From assembly GCF_009017495.1 (NCBI RefSeq), contig NZ_CP044990.1, positions 2,499,001 through 2,563,000 of the forward strand: a stretch of 64,000 nucleotides of DNA, given 5' to 3'. The stretch is from Deinococcus sp. AJ005 (GTDB lineage Bacteria > Deinococcota > Deinococci > Deinococcales > Deinococcaceae). Both the position numbers and the translations under genes were made by a program. How positions within the stretch are numbered: position 1 is the first letter of the stretch; each line of letters starts with the position of its first letter. Below, piece after piece: positions 34,439 to 46,151 of this stretch. Under the pieces are notes generated by a model that worked only from the letters and a program-made list of their open reading frames with translations, did not search any database and was not told the origin of the DNA.

Positions 34439-35778
34439 CCGCCACCCTCCCTGAGCTGCTAAGCGGCGGCCCGTACCAGAGCTACACCTACGGCTACCCG
34501 CACAAGACGGCGTACCGCCCGCTGACCAGACTCGTACCGCTGCGCGACGCCTGGGCCGCCGAGAACCGCCAAAACCTGTTCCTGTACCTGCACATTCCCT
34601 TCTGCGAGATGCGCTGCGGCTTTTGCAACCTGTTCACCGTCGCCAACGCCCCGGTCAGCTTAGAGCGGGCGTATCTGGACGCGCTGGAACGGCAGATGGA
34701 AGTGGTGCGGGACGCGCTGGACGTGGCCACGTTTTCGCGCCTCGCCATCGGCGGCGGCACACCCACCTATCTGGAGGCACCTGAGCTGGAACGGGTATTT
34801 GACCTGCTGGACACGCATTTCGGCGTGGCTGGCCTGCCCGCCAGTGTAGAAACCTCCCCCGCTACCGCCACTCCGGAGCGGTTGCGCTTACTGGCCGAAC
34901 GGGGTGTGTCCCGCGTCAGCATCGGCATTCAGAGCTTTCTGGAATCCGAGGTCCGGGGCGTGGGCCGCGCCCAGAGCAACGCGGAGGTCTTTGCGGCGCT
35001 GGACGGCATCCGCGCCGCCGGGCTGCCGGGGCTGAACATAGATCTGATCTACGGACTGGCGCACCAGACGCCGCAGACGTGGCTGGAATCGCTGGAAACA
35101 GCGCTGACGTGGACGCCGGAGGAACTGTTCCTCTACCCGCTGTACGTGCGCCCACTCACTGGAATCGGGCGGCTGGGGCGCACCTGGGACGACGAGCGGC
35201 TGGGGCGCACCTGGGACGACGAGCGGCTGGAGCTATACCGGCTGGGGCGCGATTTCCTGCTGTCGCGCGGCTACCTGCAAACGTCCATGCGCCGCTTTCA
35301 GAAAGCGAGTCTGCCACTGGAATCCGAGCCGGAGTACACCTGCCAACTGGACGGCATGGTGGGCCTGGGCTGTGGGGCGCGGTCCTACACGCGGCATCTG
35401 CACTACTCCAGCGAGTACGCCGTGGGCCGCGTGGGCGTGCGCGAGATCATTCAGGACTTCGTGGAGCAGCCAGCCGAACGATTCGGTCAGATCACGCACG
35501 GCATCCATCTGAGCGAGGACGAACGGCGGCGGCGGTATGCGCTGCAATCGCTCCTGCACATCTCCGGGCTGAACCTGCGCGCGTACCAGCAGGAGTTTGC
35601 AAGCGACGCACTGGCCGACTTTCCTCAGCTCGCAACGCTGCCGGAGACGGACCTCGCCCGCCTGCAAACTGGCACCCTGACCCTGACTCCTGCTGGCCTG
35701 GAACAGTCCGACGCGCTGGGGCCGTGGCTGTATTCGCCCACCGTGCGGAAGTTGAGCGAGGAGTACGAGTGGAGTTAG
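34435..35778 (+). CDS. STM4012 family radical SAM protein (HemN-like)
   Basis: 447 residues from ATG 34435, which overlaps the STM4013 stop (ATGA). The radical SAM cluster motif is HIPFCEMRCGFCNLF (CxxxCxxC). IGGGTPTYL, ETSPATATPERL and GVSRVSIGIQSF follow, as in the coproporphyrinogen III dehydrogenase (HemN)-like branch. The C-terminal HemN-type domain is present (GLGCGARSYT; HGIHLSEDERRRRYALQSLL). It probably binds a 4Fe-4S cluster and two SAM molecules. The region near residues 242-263 contains a perfect 9-residue tandem duplication (LGRTWDDER twice), seen also at DNA level. The true substrate is unknown; haem synthesis is unlikely given the context. Confidence 0.88.
   Translation: MTATLPELLSGGPYQSYTYGYPHKTAYRPLTRLVPLRDAWAAENRQNLFLYLHIPFCEMRCGFCNLFTVANAPVSLERAYLDALERQMEVVRDALDVATFSRLAIGGGTPTYLEAPELERVFDLLDTHFGVAGLPASVETSPATATPERLRLLAERGVSRVSIGIQSFLESEVRGVGRAQSNAEVFAALDGIRAAGLPGLNIDLIYGLAHQTPQTWLESLETALTWTPEELFLYPLYVRPLTGIGRLGRTWDDERLGRTWDDERLELYRLGRDFLLSRGYLQTSMRRFQKASLPLESEPEYTCQLDGMVGLGCGARSYTRHLHYSSEYAVGRVGVREIIQDFVEQPAERFGQITHGIHLSEDERRRRYALQSLLHISGLNLRAYQQEFASDALADFPQLATLPETDLARLQTGTLTLTPAGLEQSDALGPWLYSPTVRKLSEEYEWS
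35170..35223 (+). repeat. Perfect 27-bp tandem duplication inside the STM4012 gene
   Basis: The unit 35170-35196, beginning CGGCTGGGGCGCACC, is repeated exactly at 35197-35223. It keeps the reading frame and adds nine residues. Perfect identity means either a very recent slippage event or an assembly artefact. Confidence 0.9.
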
Positions 35779-36767
35779 ACCACCTGAGCGTGATCTACCG
35801 GGGACCGCTCTCCAGTTGCAACTATGCCTGCCCCTACTGCCCCTTCGCCAAGCACACCGAGTCGGCGGCGGAACACGCGGCGGACGCACGGGCGCTGGCG
35901 CGGTTCGTGGCCTGGGCGGAGGCGCAACCGTTTGACCTCTCCGTCTTCTTTACCCCCTGGGGCGAGGCACTGGTCAGGCCACGCTATCAACAGGCATTGG
36001 CCCGCCTGAGCCACCTGCCGCACATTCGGCAACTGGCTATTCAGACCAACCTCTCCGGTTCGTTGAAATGGCTGGAGGAGGCCGAGAAATCCAGGATCGC
36101 CCTGTGGGCCACCTACCATCCCGGCGAGGTCAAGCAGGAACGCTTCCTGGCCCGCTGCGCCGAACTGGATGCCCGTGGCGTGCGCTACAGCGTGGGCGTG
36201 GTGGGCAAGAAGGGCCATTTTGAAGATATCGAGGCGATGCGCGCCACCCTGCCCGCGCACGTCTACCTGTGGGTCAATGCCTTCAAGGTGGGCGCGGGCT
36301 ATTACTCGGCGCACGATCTGGCCCGGCTGGGCGCGGTGGACCCACTTTTTGAGGTCAACACCCGCCGCTACCGCACACGCGGGCTGCCGTGCGGCGCGGG
36401 CGAGACGGTCATCAGCGTGGAGGGCGACGGCACGGCCCGCCGTTGCCACTTCATTGAGCGGCCCATCGGCAACATTTACACCCAGAACGTGCGCGAACTG
36501 CTGCGCCCCCGCCCTTGCTCCCGCGCAAGCTGCGAATGCCACATCGGCTACGTGCATCTGGGTGAACTGGACGCGGCGCAGATATACGGCGACGGCCTGC
36601 TGGCACGCATTCCTGATCTGGCGGTGTGGGCGGACAGGGAGAGACTGGAAGCGTATCTGGCGCGGGCGCGGGAGTTGGGAAGCCCCTCTACGCCTCAATC
36701 ACCGGCGCATACAGCCCCGGCTCATCAAACCCCGCCAGCCACGCCGACGCCGCCTGGGCACGGGTAA
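35769..36767 (+). CDS. STM4011 family radical SAM protein
   Basis: 332 residues from a GTG at 35769, overlapping the STM4012 stop by 10 bases. The cluster motif is SSCNYACPYCPFAK (CxxxCxxC), followed by FFTPWGEALVRPRYQ, QTNLSG and WATYHPGE. The C-terminal part has further cysteines (GLPCGAGETVIS, RCHFIERPIG, CSRASCECHIGYVHL) that may hold an auxiliary Fe-S cluster, as in SPASM-type peptide-modifying enzymes. The final ~30 residues are a low-complexity proline/alanine/threonine tail that overlaps the convergent gene by 80 bases and may be a read-through extension. The two radical SAM enzymes of the cluster may act in succession. Confidence 0.87.
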   Translation: MELDHLSVIYRGPLSSCNYACPYCPFAKHTESAAEHAADARALARFVAWAEAQPFDLSVFFTPWGEALVRPRYQQALARLSHLPHIRQLAIQTNLSGSLKWLEEAEKSRIALWATYHPGEVKQERFLARCAELDARGVRYSVGVVGKKGHFEDIEAMRATLPAHVYLWVNAFKVGAGYYSAHDLARLGAVDPLFEVNTRRYRTRGLPCGAGETVISVEGDGTARRCHFIERPIGNIYTQNVRELLRPRPCSRASCECHIGYVHLGELDAAQIYGDGLLARIPDLAVWADRERLEAYLARARELGSPSTPQSPAHTAPAHQTPPATPTPPGHG

Positions 36768-37689
36768 TGGTGGGCGGCACGCGCAGGGTATAGCGCCGCC
36801 CGGTAGAGGGACAGCCCACGCACACCGCCACGAACGGCTCGTCGTCGGGCAGCTCCACGCGGACTAGGGTGCGTTCACCGCCCGCATCCGTATCGCGGTC
36901 CAGCACGGTTGCGCCCACTTCTTCCAGAAAGCGCTCGGAGCCGATGCGCTCCATCATCACGCGGCGGACCTCAGCGTTGGGCTGGGCCAGGATTTCCGCG
37001 CCGCTGATGGTTTCAGGGGCAAAGGCCAGCCGCTCGTCCACGCGCACGCCGCGCCAGCGCAGAGCCGGAACCGATCCGGCAGGCAACACGGTCAGGCCGC
37101 TGCCCGCCACGTCCAGCCAGCCGCTGACCCGCAGGCCCAGGGGCAGCTCTGTGATGCCCCGGCAACCGGAGATGTCCAGTTGCGCCACCTGGGTCAGCCA
37201 CTGGGGCAATTCGCGCAGGCTCAGGCAGTCGCGGGCCGACAGGTGACCGAAGCGGATCTGGGCTTTGGAGGGCCAGCTTGAGAGGGCCTCGCAGCGGTTG
37301 ATGTTTAGAAAGCAGACGTCCAACCCCTCGGGCAACGCTTCCAGCGAGAGGCAGTCCTGCAAGTTCAGCGAGCCGACGTTCAACCCTTCGGGCAGGGTCT
37401 GGAGCCGGGAACAGCCGTCCAGGGTCAGGCGAAACTGCACGCGCAGGCTGGCGGGAACGCCCATCAGGGGCAGATTGCGGGCGATCAGTTCGCCCACATG
37501 CAGGTCTTCGGGCAATTCGCTCAGACCCGTGTCGCTGATGTCCAGGGTGTCGCCGCTCAGGCCAGCAGGCAGGCGACGCAGCCCCTTCTGACCCGACAGA
37601 TCAAGCCGTCCACGGAACTTGAGTGGCCCCTGCGCCTCACCACTCAGGAGCAGTTGCCGCGCCTCGGCAGCGTTCAACACCTGCGGCAT
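36688..37689 (-). CDS. Leucine-rich-repeat protein with DUF6745-like C-terminus
   Basis: 333 residues from ATG 37689, which shares a base with the stop of the upstream gene (TGATG). Residues ~25-215 are short LRR-like repeats (LRRLPAGLSGDTLDISDTGLSELPEDL; SLEALPEGLDVCFLNINRCEAL). The C-terminus (EVRRVMMERIGSERFLEEVGATVLDRDTD...PSTGRRYTLRVPP, AASAWLAGF) matches what I know of DUF6745. It is convergent with, and overlaps, STM4011. The pairing with the small upstream gene recurs in other genomes as far as I recall. Function unknown; likely a binding scaffold. Confidence 0.7.
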   Translation of the reverse strand: MPQVLNAAEARQLLLSGEAQGPLKFRGRLDLSGQKGLRRLPAGLSGDTLDISDTGLSELPEDLHVGELIARNLPLMGVPASLRVQFRLTLDGCSRLQTLPEGLNVGSLNLQDCLSLEALPEGLDVCFLNINRCEALSSWPSKAQIRFGHLSARDCLSLRELPQWLTQVAQLDISGCRGITELPLGLRVSGWLDVAGSGLTVLPAGSVPALRWRGVRVDERLAFAPETISGAEILAQPNAEVRRVMMERIGSERFLEEVGATVLDRDTDAGGERTLVRVELPDDEPFVAVCVGCPSTGRRYTLRVPPTITRAQAASAWLAGFDEPGLYAPVIEA

Positions 37690-37985
37690 CAGTCCAGCAC
37701 CCGGCGAATCGCTTCGGGGCTGTATTCGCGCTGCATCCATACCTTGTAAAAGCCGCGCGGCAGCGTGATGGTGGCGTGTTCCTCGTGGATCAGATCGGCG
37801 GTGTCGGCCAGCACCTGCACATAGGTGTCCGCGCCTGCCGAGTACAGTTGCACCGCCGCAGCCTCGGCAAAACGGTGGCTGTGACCTGTCACCTCGCCGC
37901 GCGCCAGCGTGACGCCGGGGCGGGAGTGGGCTTCGGGCAGGGTAGAAACGCTTTGGACGAGAACATCACCGTGTCGGTAAAGCAT
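37689..37985 (-). CDS. Small partner protein of the DUF6745-like gene, 98 aa
   Basis: The start at 37985 has a strong AGGAGG seven bases upstream. The protein MLYRHGDVLVQSVSTLP, RGEVTGHSHRFAE, DLIHEEHATITLPRGFYKVWMQREYSPEAIRRVLD is rich in conserved-looking H, E and R. It resembles a small cupin-like or beta-sandwich protein often encoded before DUF6745 genes. Its stop overlaps the next start, so the pair is coupled. Biochemical role unknown. Confidence 0.7.
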   Translation of the reverse strand: MLYRHGDVLVQSVSTLPEAHSRPGVTLARGEVTGHSHRFAEAAAVQLYSAGADTYVQVLADTADLIHEEHATITLPRGFYKVWMQREYSPEAIRRVLD

Positions 37986-38193
37986 GGGAAACCTCCTGAG
38001 CAGATTGAATGGGCTATGCTTATTACGTTGATAGCATAACAGAATGCGAGGGTTACGGCAACCCTGGGAACAGTTCGGGGCACCCGTATCTGGCGGCGGG
38101 GGGACGATGGCTTCCCCTGATCGCTGCGCCGCCCTCACGTTTTCTTGCCCGTTCGGAACCGGCCCCGGCGATTGAGGGGTACACTGGCGGGTG

Positions 38194-38925
38194 ATGACTG
38201 ATCTTTCCCCCCTCCGTCGCCTGCACCGCGTCCAGGAACTTGACCTGGGCCTTGACCGTCTGCGCGACGAGGAACAGAATTTCCCCGATGACCTGCGGGC
38301 CGCCCGCGCCGAGCAGGGCCGCCTCAACAACGATCTGGAAGACACCGAGATCACCCTGGAAGGCGTGGACAAGCGCGTGCGCCAGCAGGAGCAGGACCTG
38401 GGCGGCACCCGCGAACAGATGGCCCGCGCCGCCGAGGAGCAGGAGAAGAACGCTTTCGACGCCCGCGCCCAGAGCCAGTACGGCAGCCGGATTCAGCAGC
38501 TCGGTGAGCGCGCCGACGAGATGGCCGAAGATCTGGTGCCGCTGCGCGAGCGTCAGCGCGAACTGAACGAACGGGCCGCCGATCTGCGTGCCCAGCACCG
38601 CGCCCTGCGCCCCAGCCTGAACACGATGGAAGAGAAGGACGAGGCCCGCATTGAGGACCTGCGCGCCCAGGGTGAGGCAGACCGCCAGGAACGCGCCGCG
38701 CTGGTCAGTGATCTGGACACCCGCACCGTGCGCGAGTACGACATGATCCGCAAGGCCAAGAAGGGTCTGGGCGTCGTGGAGATCAAGGGCGGGCGCTGCA
38801 CCGGCTGCAACGTGGTGTTGCCCATTAACGTGCAGCAGAAAGCCGCGCTGGGCAAGTTGCCCCCCGTGAAGTGCCCATCCTGCGGACGCTTCCTGATCCG
38901 GCTGGATCTGGAGTCAGCAGAGTAA
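38194..38925 (+). CDS. Coiled-coil protein with C4-type zinc ribbon (COG1579)
   Basis: 243 residues. Residues ~10-185 form a long coiled coil rich in E, R, Q and A. The C-terminus has GGRCTGCNVVLP and VKCPSCGRFL, a C4 zinc ribbon, preceded by the conserved REYDMIRKAKKGLGV. Proteins of this family are widespread; a nucleic-acid-binding or chaperone role has been proposed. TACACT lies 8 bases upstream of this ATG (5 bases before a GTG at 38191), so the message is probably leaderless and either codon may start it. Confidence 0.85.
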   Translation: MTDLSPLRRLHRVQELDLGLDRLRDEEQNFPDDLRAARAEQGRLNNDLEDTEITLEGVDKRVRQQEQDLGGTREQMARAAEEQEKNAFDARAQSQYGSRIQQLGERADEMAEDLVPLRERQRELNERAADLRAQHRALRPSLNTMEEKDEARIEDLRAQGEADRQERAALVSDLDTRTVREYDMIRKAKKGLGVVEIKGGRCTGCNVVLPINVQQKAALGKLPPVKCPSCGRFLIRLDLESAE

Positions 38926-38956
38926 GGGAAGCGCGGTCAGTTCGGCTAATCCCCTC

Positions 38957-39967
38957 TTAAAAACCCGCCTCCCCGAACACCGCCCTGATCTCCTCTTTCC
39001 CCAGGCCCGATCCCAGCAGCGTCAGCAGCAGGATGCGGGCCTTGTGGGCGTTCAGGAAGCTGGCGGGAATGGCCCCGGCTTTCACCAGCGTCGCGCCGCC
39101 GCCCGTGTAGCCGTAGACCGGCAGCACGGGTCCGGCGTGGGTGCGGGTGGCAATGATTACTGGCTGCTGCGTGGCAGCGATCAGGGGCAGCAACTCGGCG
39201 GGCAGGTTCCCGGTGCCCAGGGCCGCGATCACGATGCCGTCGGCGTCCGCCTGCGCCCCCGCGTAGCCCTCGCCGCGCCAGCCCGCGTAGGCGTACAGGA
39301 TGTCCACGCGGGCATTCAGGCTGCCGGGCACGTAGGTGCGGCGCTGTTCGGGGGTGGCGAAGAACCGGACATGCGCCGTGTCCACTGTTCCATTGCTGGT
39401 GCGGTCAATCCGCCCGATGGGGCCGGGATAGCCGCCGAACGCGTCAACGGCGGTGGTATGCACCTTGGTCACGGTACGCGCGTCGAAAATGTCGCCGCCA
39501 AAGACCACCAGCGGACCTCTTCCGGTACTTTGTGAATGCAAAGCCACCCCGGCGGCGTCCAGCAGGTTGGCTGGGCCGTCCCAGGACACCTCGCCCGCAT
39601 GCCGCATGCTGCCGGTTAGGACGACGGGCGTGGGCGTATCCAGCAATAGATGCAAGGCGAAGGCCGTTTCCTCCAGCGTATCGGTGCCGTGCGTCACGAC
39701 AATTCCATCATGTTCGGGCGCAAGCTGCCGGATCAGCCCTGCCAGCTCCAGCATGTGCGCGGGTGTGATGTGCGGGCTGGGCAGGTTGAAGGGATGGAAG
39801 TCATGGACCTCCACGTCCGCCAGACCCGGCACGCTGGGGGCCTGCTGGGGGGTCAGGCCGCGCCCGTCGGGGCTGGGACGGCTGGCGATGGTGCCGCCGG
39901 TATGGATCACCGCGAGACGCTTGCTGGGACGCTGCTGCTGCACAGTGGAACGTTGCATACGGGGCAT
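38957..39967 (-). CDS. L-asparaginase (type I-like)
   Basis: 336 residues from ATG 39967; a longer frame to 40132 is unlikely. The two catalytic threonine motifs are present: VIHTGGTIASRPS near the N-terminus and VVTHGTDTLEETAFAL about 85 residues later. LTGSMRHAGEVSWDGPANLLDA follows. The enzyme hydrolyses asparagine to aspartate and ammonia. There is no signal peptide, so it should be cytoplasmic. It is convergent with the zinc-ribbon gene, with only 31 bases between the stops. Confidence 0.92.
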   Translation of the reverse strand: MPRMQRSTVQQQRPSKRLAVIHTGGTIASRPSPDGRGLTPQQAPSVPGLADVEVHDFHPFNLPSPHITPAHMLELAGLIRQLAPEHDGIVVTHGTDTLEETAFALHLLLDTPTPVVLTGSMRHAGEVSWDGPANLLDAAGVALHSQSTGRGPLVVFGGDIFDARTVTKVHTTAVDAFGGYPGPIGRIDRTSNGTVDTAHVRFFATPEQRRTYVPGSLNARVDILYAYAGWRGEGYAGAQADADGIVIAALGTGNLPAELLPLIAATQQPVIIATRTHAGPVLPVYGYTGGGATLVKAGAIPASFLNAHKARILLLTLLGSGLGKEEIRAVFGEAGF

Positions 39968-40277
39968 TGTGGGGCCTGACGCGGGCCGGAACGCCACACA
40001 TCTGATACCGAATCTAATTTCCAGAAGTTTTTCAACACTTGAAATCCGAACGGGAAGAAGAGCGTCCTCGCTTCGAACTGTCCCAGTCATAGGAAGGAGG
40101 GGAGGAGTAGCTCGATACGGACGCGCTCCCACGACGACAGTCTGTTCATGACGAGAGTGAGCAGGAGAAAAACATCCCTCCGGGCGTGGAGTGCAGAAAT
40201 CGGGACAGCGCCGACTCCTGCCGCGTTATGGACGGAACCCGTATGACCAGCCGCCCCCAGGCGGGGAGGACTTGCAT

Positions 40278-40283
40278 TACACT
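40278..40283 (+). promoter_or_regulatory. -10 box of the glmU promoter
   Basis: TACACT, 19 bases before the glmU ATG, with an AGGTG ribosome site between. No good -35 hexamer is visible at the usual distance. Confidence 0.4.
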
Positions 40284-40302
40284 GGAATAAAGGTGAAATG
40301 GA

Positions 40303-41769
40303 ATGACTGCATATAGACGTCCGCTGGACGTGGTGATCCTTGCGGCGGGACAGGGAACCCGCATGAATTCGGCCCTCCCCAAGGTGCTGCATCCCGTGGC
40401 GGGCCGCCCGATGGTGGCCTGGGCCGTGAAGGCGGCGCGTGAACTGGGCGCACGAAACGTCGTGGTGGTGACCGGGCACGGCGCAGAAAAAGTAGAGATG
40501 ACGCTGGGGGGGCAGGGTGTCGTTTTTGCCCGCCAGGAACAGCGGCTGGGCACTGGCCACGCCTTCATCTGCGGCATCGACGTGCTGGTCGATTCGCTTC
40601 AGGGCAATGGCCATGAGGACGCGGACGTGCTGGTGCTGTACGGCGATACGCCGCTTCTGCGCTCCGGGACGCTGGAAGCCATGCTGGAAGACCACCGCGC
40701 GCGTGGCAGCGCCCTGACCATCCTGACCGGAGAACTGCCGGACGCCACTGGCTACGGGCGCATCATCCGCGACGCGCAGGGCGACGTGGTGCGCATCGTT
40801 GAGCAAAAAGACGCCACGCCCGAGGAAGAGGCGGTGGGCGAATTCAACAGCGGCGTGTACCTGATGGACTCGCGGGCGGGGGAACTGGCCCACCGCATCG
40901 GCAACGACAACGCGGCAGGCGAGTATTACCTGACCGATCTACTGGGTCTGTATCGGGCCGAGGGCGAGGCCGCCCACGCCTTCAAACTCGCCGATCCCGA
41001 CGAAGTGATGGGCGCGAACGACCGCACTGGTCTGGCTGAACTGGAGGCTATTCTGCGCCGCCGCACCAACGCCGCACATATGCGCGCGGGCGTGACCCTG
41101 CAAGACCCCGAGCGCATCAGCATCGAGGACAGCGTGCAGATCGCCCGCGACGTGACCCTGGAACCCGGCGTGATCCTGCGCGGACAGACGGTGCTGGCCG
41201 GAGGCGTCACCATCGGCGCGTACAGCATCGTCACCGACAGCGTGCTGGAGGCGGGCGTGGTGGTCAAGCCCCACAGTGTTTTGGAGGGCGCACACGTCGG
41301 CGCGGGCAGCGATGTGGGGCCGTTTGCCCGCCTGCGCCCCGGCAGCGTGCTGGGCGCGGGCGTGCATATCGGCAACTTCGTGGAGACCAAGAACGCCCGT
41401 CTGGACGCCGGGGTCAAGGCCGGACATCTGGCCTACCTGGGCGACGTGAGCATTGGCGCGGAAACCAATGTCGGCGCGGGGACGATTGTCGCCAATTACG
41501 ACGGCATCAACAAGCACCCCAGCGTGATCGGCGCGGGCGTCTTCATCGGCAGCAACAGCACCATTATCGCGCCGCGTACGGTGGGCGACGCTGCCTTTAT
41601 CGCCGCCGGGAGTGCCGTCCACGACGACATCCCCGAGGGTGCGATGGCCGTGGCCCGTGGAAAGCAGCGCAATATCGAAGGCTGGTCGAAGCGGTACTGG
41701 GGCGGCATGCGCGACAAGGTAGAGAAGAAATTGCCGTGGCTGGCTGGCTGGCTGGAACGGCAGGGGTAA
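40303..41769 (+). CDS. glmU: Bifunctional GlmU (UDP-GlcNAc pyrophosphorylase / GlcN-1-P acetyltransferase)
   Basis: 488 residues. The N-terminal uridyltransferase has [42 protein letters not shown] and [10 protein letters not shown]. The C-terminal left-handed beta-helix shows hexapeptide repeats ([31 protein letters not shown]) and the acetyltransferase residues in NYDGINKH. It makes UDP-N-acetylglucosamine for peptidoglycan and surface sugars. AGGTG lies upstream of the ATG and a TACACT -10 box at 40278-40283, so this gene uses a normal leader. A strong terminator follows at 41775-41813. Confidence 0.96.
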   Translation: MTAYRRPLDVVILAAGQGTRMNSALPKVLHPVAGRPMVAWAVKAARELGARNVVVVTGHGAEKVEMTLGGQGVVFARQEQRLGTGHAFICGIDVLVDSLQGNGHEDADVLVLYGDTPLLRSGTLEAMLEDHRARGSALTILTGELPDATGYGRIIRDAQGDVVRIVEQKDATPEEEAVGEFNSGVYLMDSRAGELAHRIGNDNAAGEYYLTDLLGLYRAEGEAAHAFKLADPDEVMGANDRTGLAELEAILRRRTNAAHMRAGVTLQDPERISIEDSVQIARDVTLEPGVILRGQTVLAGGVTIGAYSIVTDSVLEAGVVVKPHSVLEGAHVGAGSDVGPFARLRPGSVLGAGVHIGNFVETKNARLDAGVKAGHLAYLGDVSIGAETNVGAGTIVANYDGINKHPSVIGAGVFIGSNSTIIAPRTVGDAAFIAAGSAVHDDIPEGAMAVARGKQRNIEGWSKRYWGGMRDKVEKKLPWLAGWLERQG

Positions 41770-41774
41770 AAGAA

Positions 41775-41813
41775 GGAGAGGGGGCCAGTGACGCGAATCA
41801 CAGCCCCCTCTCC
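41775..41813. terminator. Bidirectional terminator between glmU and folE
   Basis: GGAGAGGGGGC (41775-41785) pairs perfectly with GCCCCCTCTCC (41803-41813) around a 17-base loop. It lies between convergent genes, so it can stop transcription from both sides. Confidence 0.8.
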
Positions 41814-41827
41814 TCTTCAACCGGGCT

Positions 41828-42457
<630 letters not shown>

Positions 42458-42563
42458 CCAAGCAGTATGCCCCTTCATGAGAGGGCCTGAACGTAATTTA
42501 GGGCCAAAAGTGCGCCATCCTCCACCATTGACAGCCCTATTCACTTTGCACCACTATGTAGTC

Positions 42564-42905
42564 ATGCAAGGCAGAGGTTCGGACGGAAATTTACTGCGCG
42601 GCACGTTGGACTTTCTGCTGCTCGCCAGCCTGGAGGCGAGACCGCTGTACGGCCTGCGGATCATCCAGGACGTCCAGGCCACGACCCAGGGACACTTCAA
42701 CTTCAAGGAAGGCACGCTGTATCCAGCGCTGCACCGCCTGGAGAAACGCGGACTGATCCAGTCAGACCGTCAACCCAGCGACAGCGGCGGCCCGCCCCGC
42801 AAGTACTACGAACTGACCGAGGGCGGCAGAACGGAGCTGGCCCGCCAACGTGAGGAACAACGCGCCCATATCGCGGCCCTGCGCCCGTATCTGGAATTTG
42901 CATGA
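42564..42905 (+). CDS. PadR family transcriptional regulator
   Basis: 113 residues from ATG 42564. LLRGTLDFLLLASLEARPLYGLRIIQDV and FNFKEGTLYPALHRLEKRGLIQSD, then RKYYELTEGGRTEL, are the PadR winged-helix pattern. The stop overlaps the following membrane-protein gene (ATGA). The near-palindrome ACTATGTAGT directly before the start resembles PadR operator half-sites (ATGTAGT), so autoregulation is plausible. PadR proteins usually repress the gene beside them. A second such pair occurs at 55.4-56.3 kb. Confidence 0.9.
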   Translation: MQGRGSDGNLLRGTLDFLLLASLEARPLYGLRIIQDVQATTQGHFNFKEGTLYPALHRLEKRGLIQSDRQPSDSGGPPRKYYELTEGGRTELARQREEQRAHIAALRPYLEFA

Positions 42906-44065
42906 CCGACGAGGAACGCTTTCTGAACGCCGCCACACGCGGTTTAAGCCGAAAACTGTGTCTGGCTGCGCAGGCAGAATTGCGTTCCCATCTGCATGAG
43001 CGGGTTCAGCAACTTGTCATGGCAGGTGAATCAGAGGAAGGGGCGCGGGTTCAGGCCATGCGGGAACTGGGCCCCGCCCCGGCCATCGCCCGCAGCCTGC
43101 GCCGGGGCGAACAGGTTCACCCGGCCCTGAGCTTTCTGGCCCTGGGGGCGCTGGCTGCCCTGCTGCTGTTGCCGCTGCCCACGCTATTTTCGGCGCAGTG
43201 GCTGGCCGGGGCCGGTTCCAGCACCGCCAGCGTCGCGGAAATGCGCGCCGAGGGAGCCATGACGGTGACTGAAGCTCGGCGTCAACTGCACCCACTGGGG
43301 ATTGGCCTGACCCGCAAATATGGAAGCTACGTCCTGACCCATGCCGGGCTGCCGGACGCCGAACTGGGGCAAGGCGGGTCAGTCATGTGTTACGGCCCGT
43401 ACTATTCCGACAATCAGAACACGCCGACGCTGCCGTTTTCACGGACTCCGCGTGATTTCTATATCTCCATGCCCAGCATCCTGTCCTGCGCGAGTCTGGC
43501 AGGCTGGCCGCTTGATATCCGGGTGGGGCAAATCTTTTTAGACGAGAAGCCCTTTCCACCAATGGGCGATGAGAATTTTACGTATGACACGCGCGAGGCC
43601 ACCCTGGGCCTGCTTTACGCGCCCGCCATTGCCGCCAGCCTGCGCCAGTTGCCCCGCGAGGTGTGGTTTGCCGATATGGAATTCCAGACCCTCCCTACTA
43701 TCTGGCCGCTGTATTCGGACAGTCCGACCCGAACGGTCAAGCTGCCCATTCCAGCAGGCACACCTGTCCTGGTGCTGGTCAAAAGTTGGAACTGGGTCAA
43801 TCAGATTCCAGCCCGGAACACTCCCAACCCTCCCGCTTTCAGAACATTCGTCAACGTGGCGGATCAGGCAGGCCAGATCAAACTCCCCGTCGATCTTGCA
43901 TTTCCCAGCAAACTCGGTGAGGGCCGTAACAAAACCATCCAGCTTCATACGTCGCTTGCAACCTGGGAAACCGCCCCACCAGATCAGAACGCCGCCATCC
44001 TCTTGCCGTTGACCGAGCGCATCAGTGATCCGGTCAGGCTGGAGCCGCTCAAACCACTGCAATAG
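42902..44065 (+). CDS. Membrane protein with PadR-associated permease-prefix-like N-terminus
   Basis: 387 residues. The first 65 residues (EERFLNAATRGLSRKLCLAAQAELRSHLHERVQQLVMAGESEEGARVQAMRELG) resemble the helical domain that commonly accompanies PadR regulators. One membrane helix follows (ALSFLALGALAALLLLPLPTLF). The remaining ~290 residues should lie outside the membrane and are not recognised. It is translationally coupled to padR and is the likely target of that regulation. Function unknown. Confidence 0.7.
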   Translation: MTDEERFLNAATRGLSRKLCLAAQAELRSHLHERVQQLVMAGESEEGARVQAMRELGPAPAIARSLRRGEQVHPALSFLALGALAALLLLPLPTLFSAQWLAGAGSSTASVAEMRAEGAMTVTEARRQLHPLGIGLTRKYGSYVLTHAGLPDAELGQGGSVMCYGPYYSDNQNTPTLPFSRTPRDFYISMPSILSCASLAGWPLDIRVGQIFLDEKPFPPMGDENFTYDTREATLGLLYAPAIAASLRQLPREVWFADMEFQTLPTIWPLYSDSPTRTVKLPIPAGTPVLVLVKSWNWVNQIPARNTPNPPAFRTFVNVADQAGQIKLPVDLAFPSKLGEGRNKTIQLHTSLATWETAPPDQNAAILLPLTERISDPVRLEPLKPLQ

Positions 44066-44068
44066 GAG

Positions 44069-44104
44069 GGCCGCCCCCAACCCAGCAGGCGGCCTCTCCC
44101 CTAC
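44069..44104. terminator. Terminator between convergent genes
   Basis: GGCCGCC (44069-44075) pairs with GGCGGCC (44088-44094), extended by GGAG/CTCC; CTACTTTTTCC follows on the plus strand. Confidence 0.6.
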
Positions 44105-44111
44105 TTTTTCC

Positions 44112-46061
<1,950 letters not shown>

Positions 46062-46120
46062 ATGTTTAACTCCTTGATTCAAGACACGAGAAGACCCGAT
46101 CTGGCCGCATTCCAGCACAA

Positions 46121-46151
46121 CGCCTGAAAACCAGTGAAAGGCTTTCAGGCG
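46121..46151 (-). promoter_or_regulatory. Hairpin in the thrS leader
   Basis: CGCCTGAAA and TTTCAGGCG form a perfect 9-bp stem (46151-46143 with 46129-46121) around a 13-base loop, about 60 bases before the thrS start. The stop codon of the leader frame (46147-46145) lies inside the 5' arm, so a terminating ribosome would open the hairpin. No T run follows, and no T-box consensus is seen. Confidence 0.5.
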
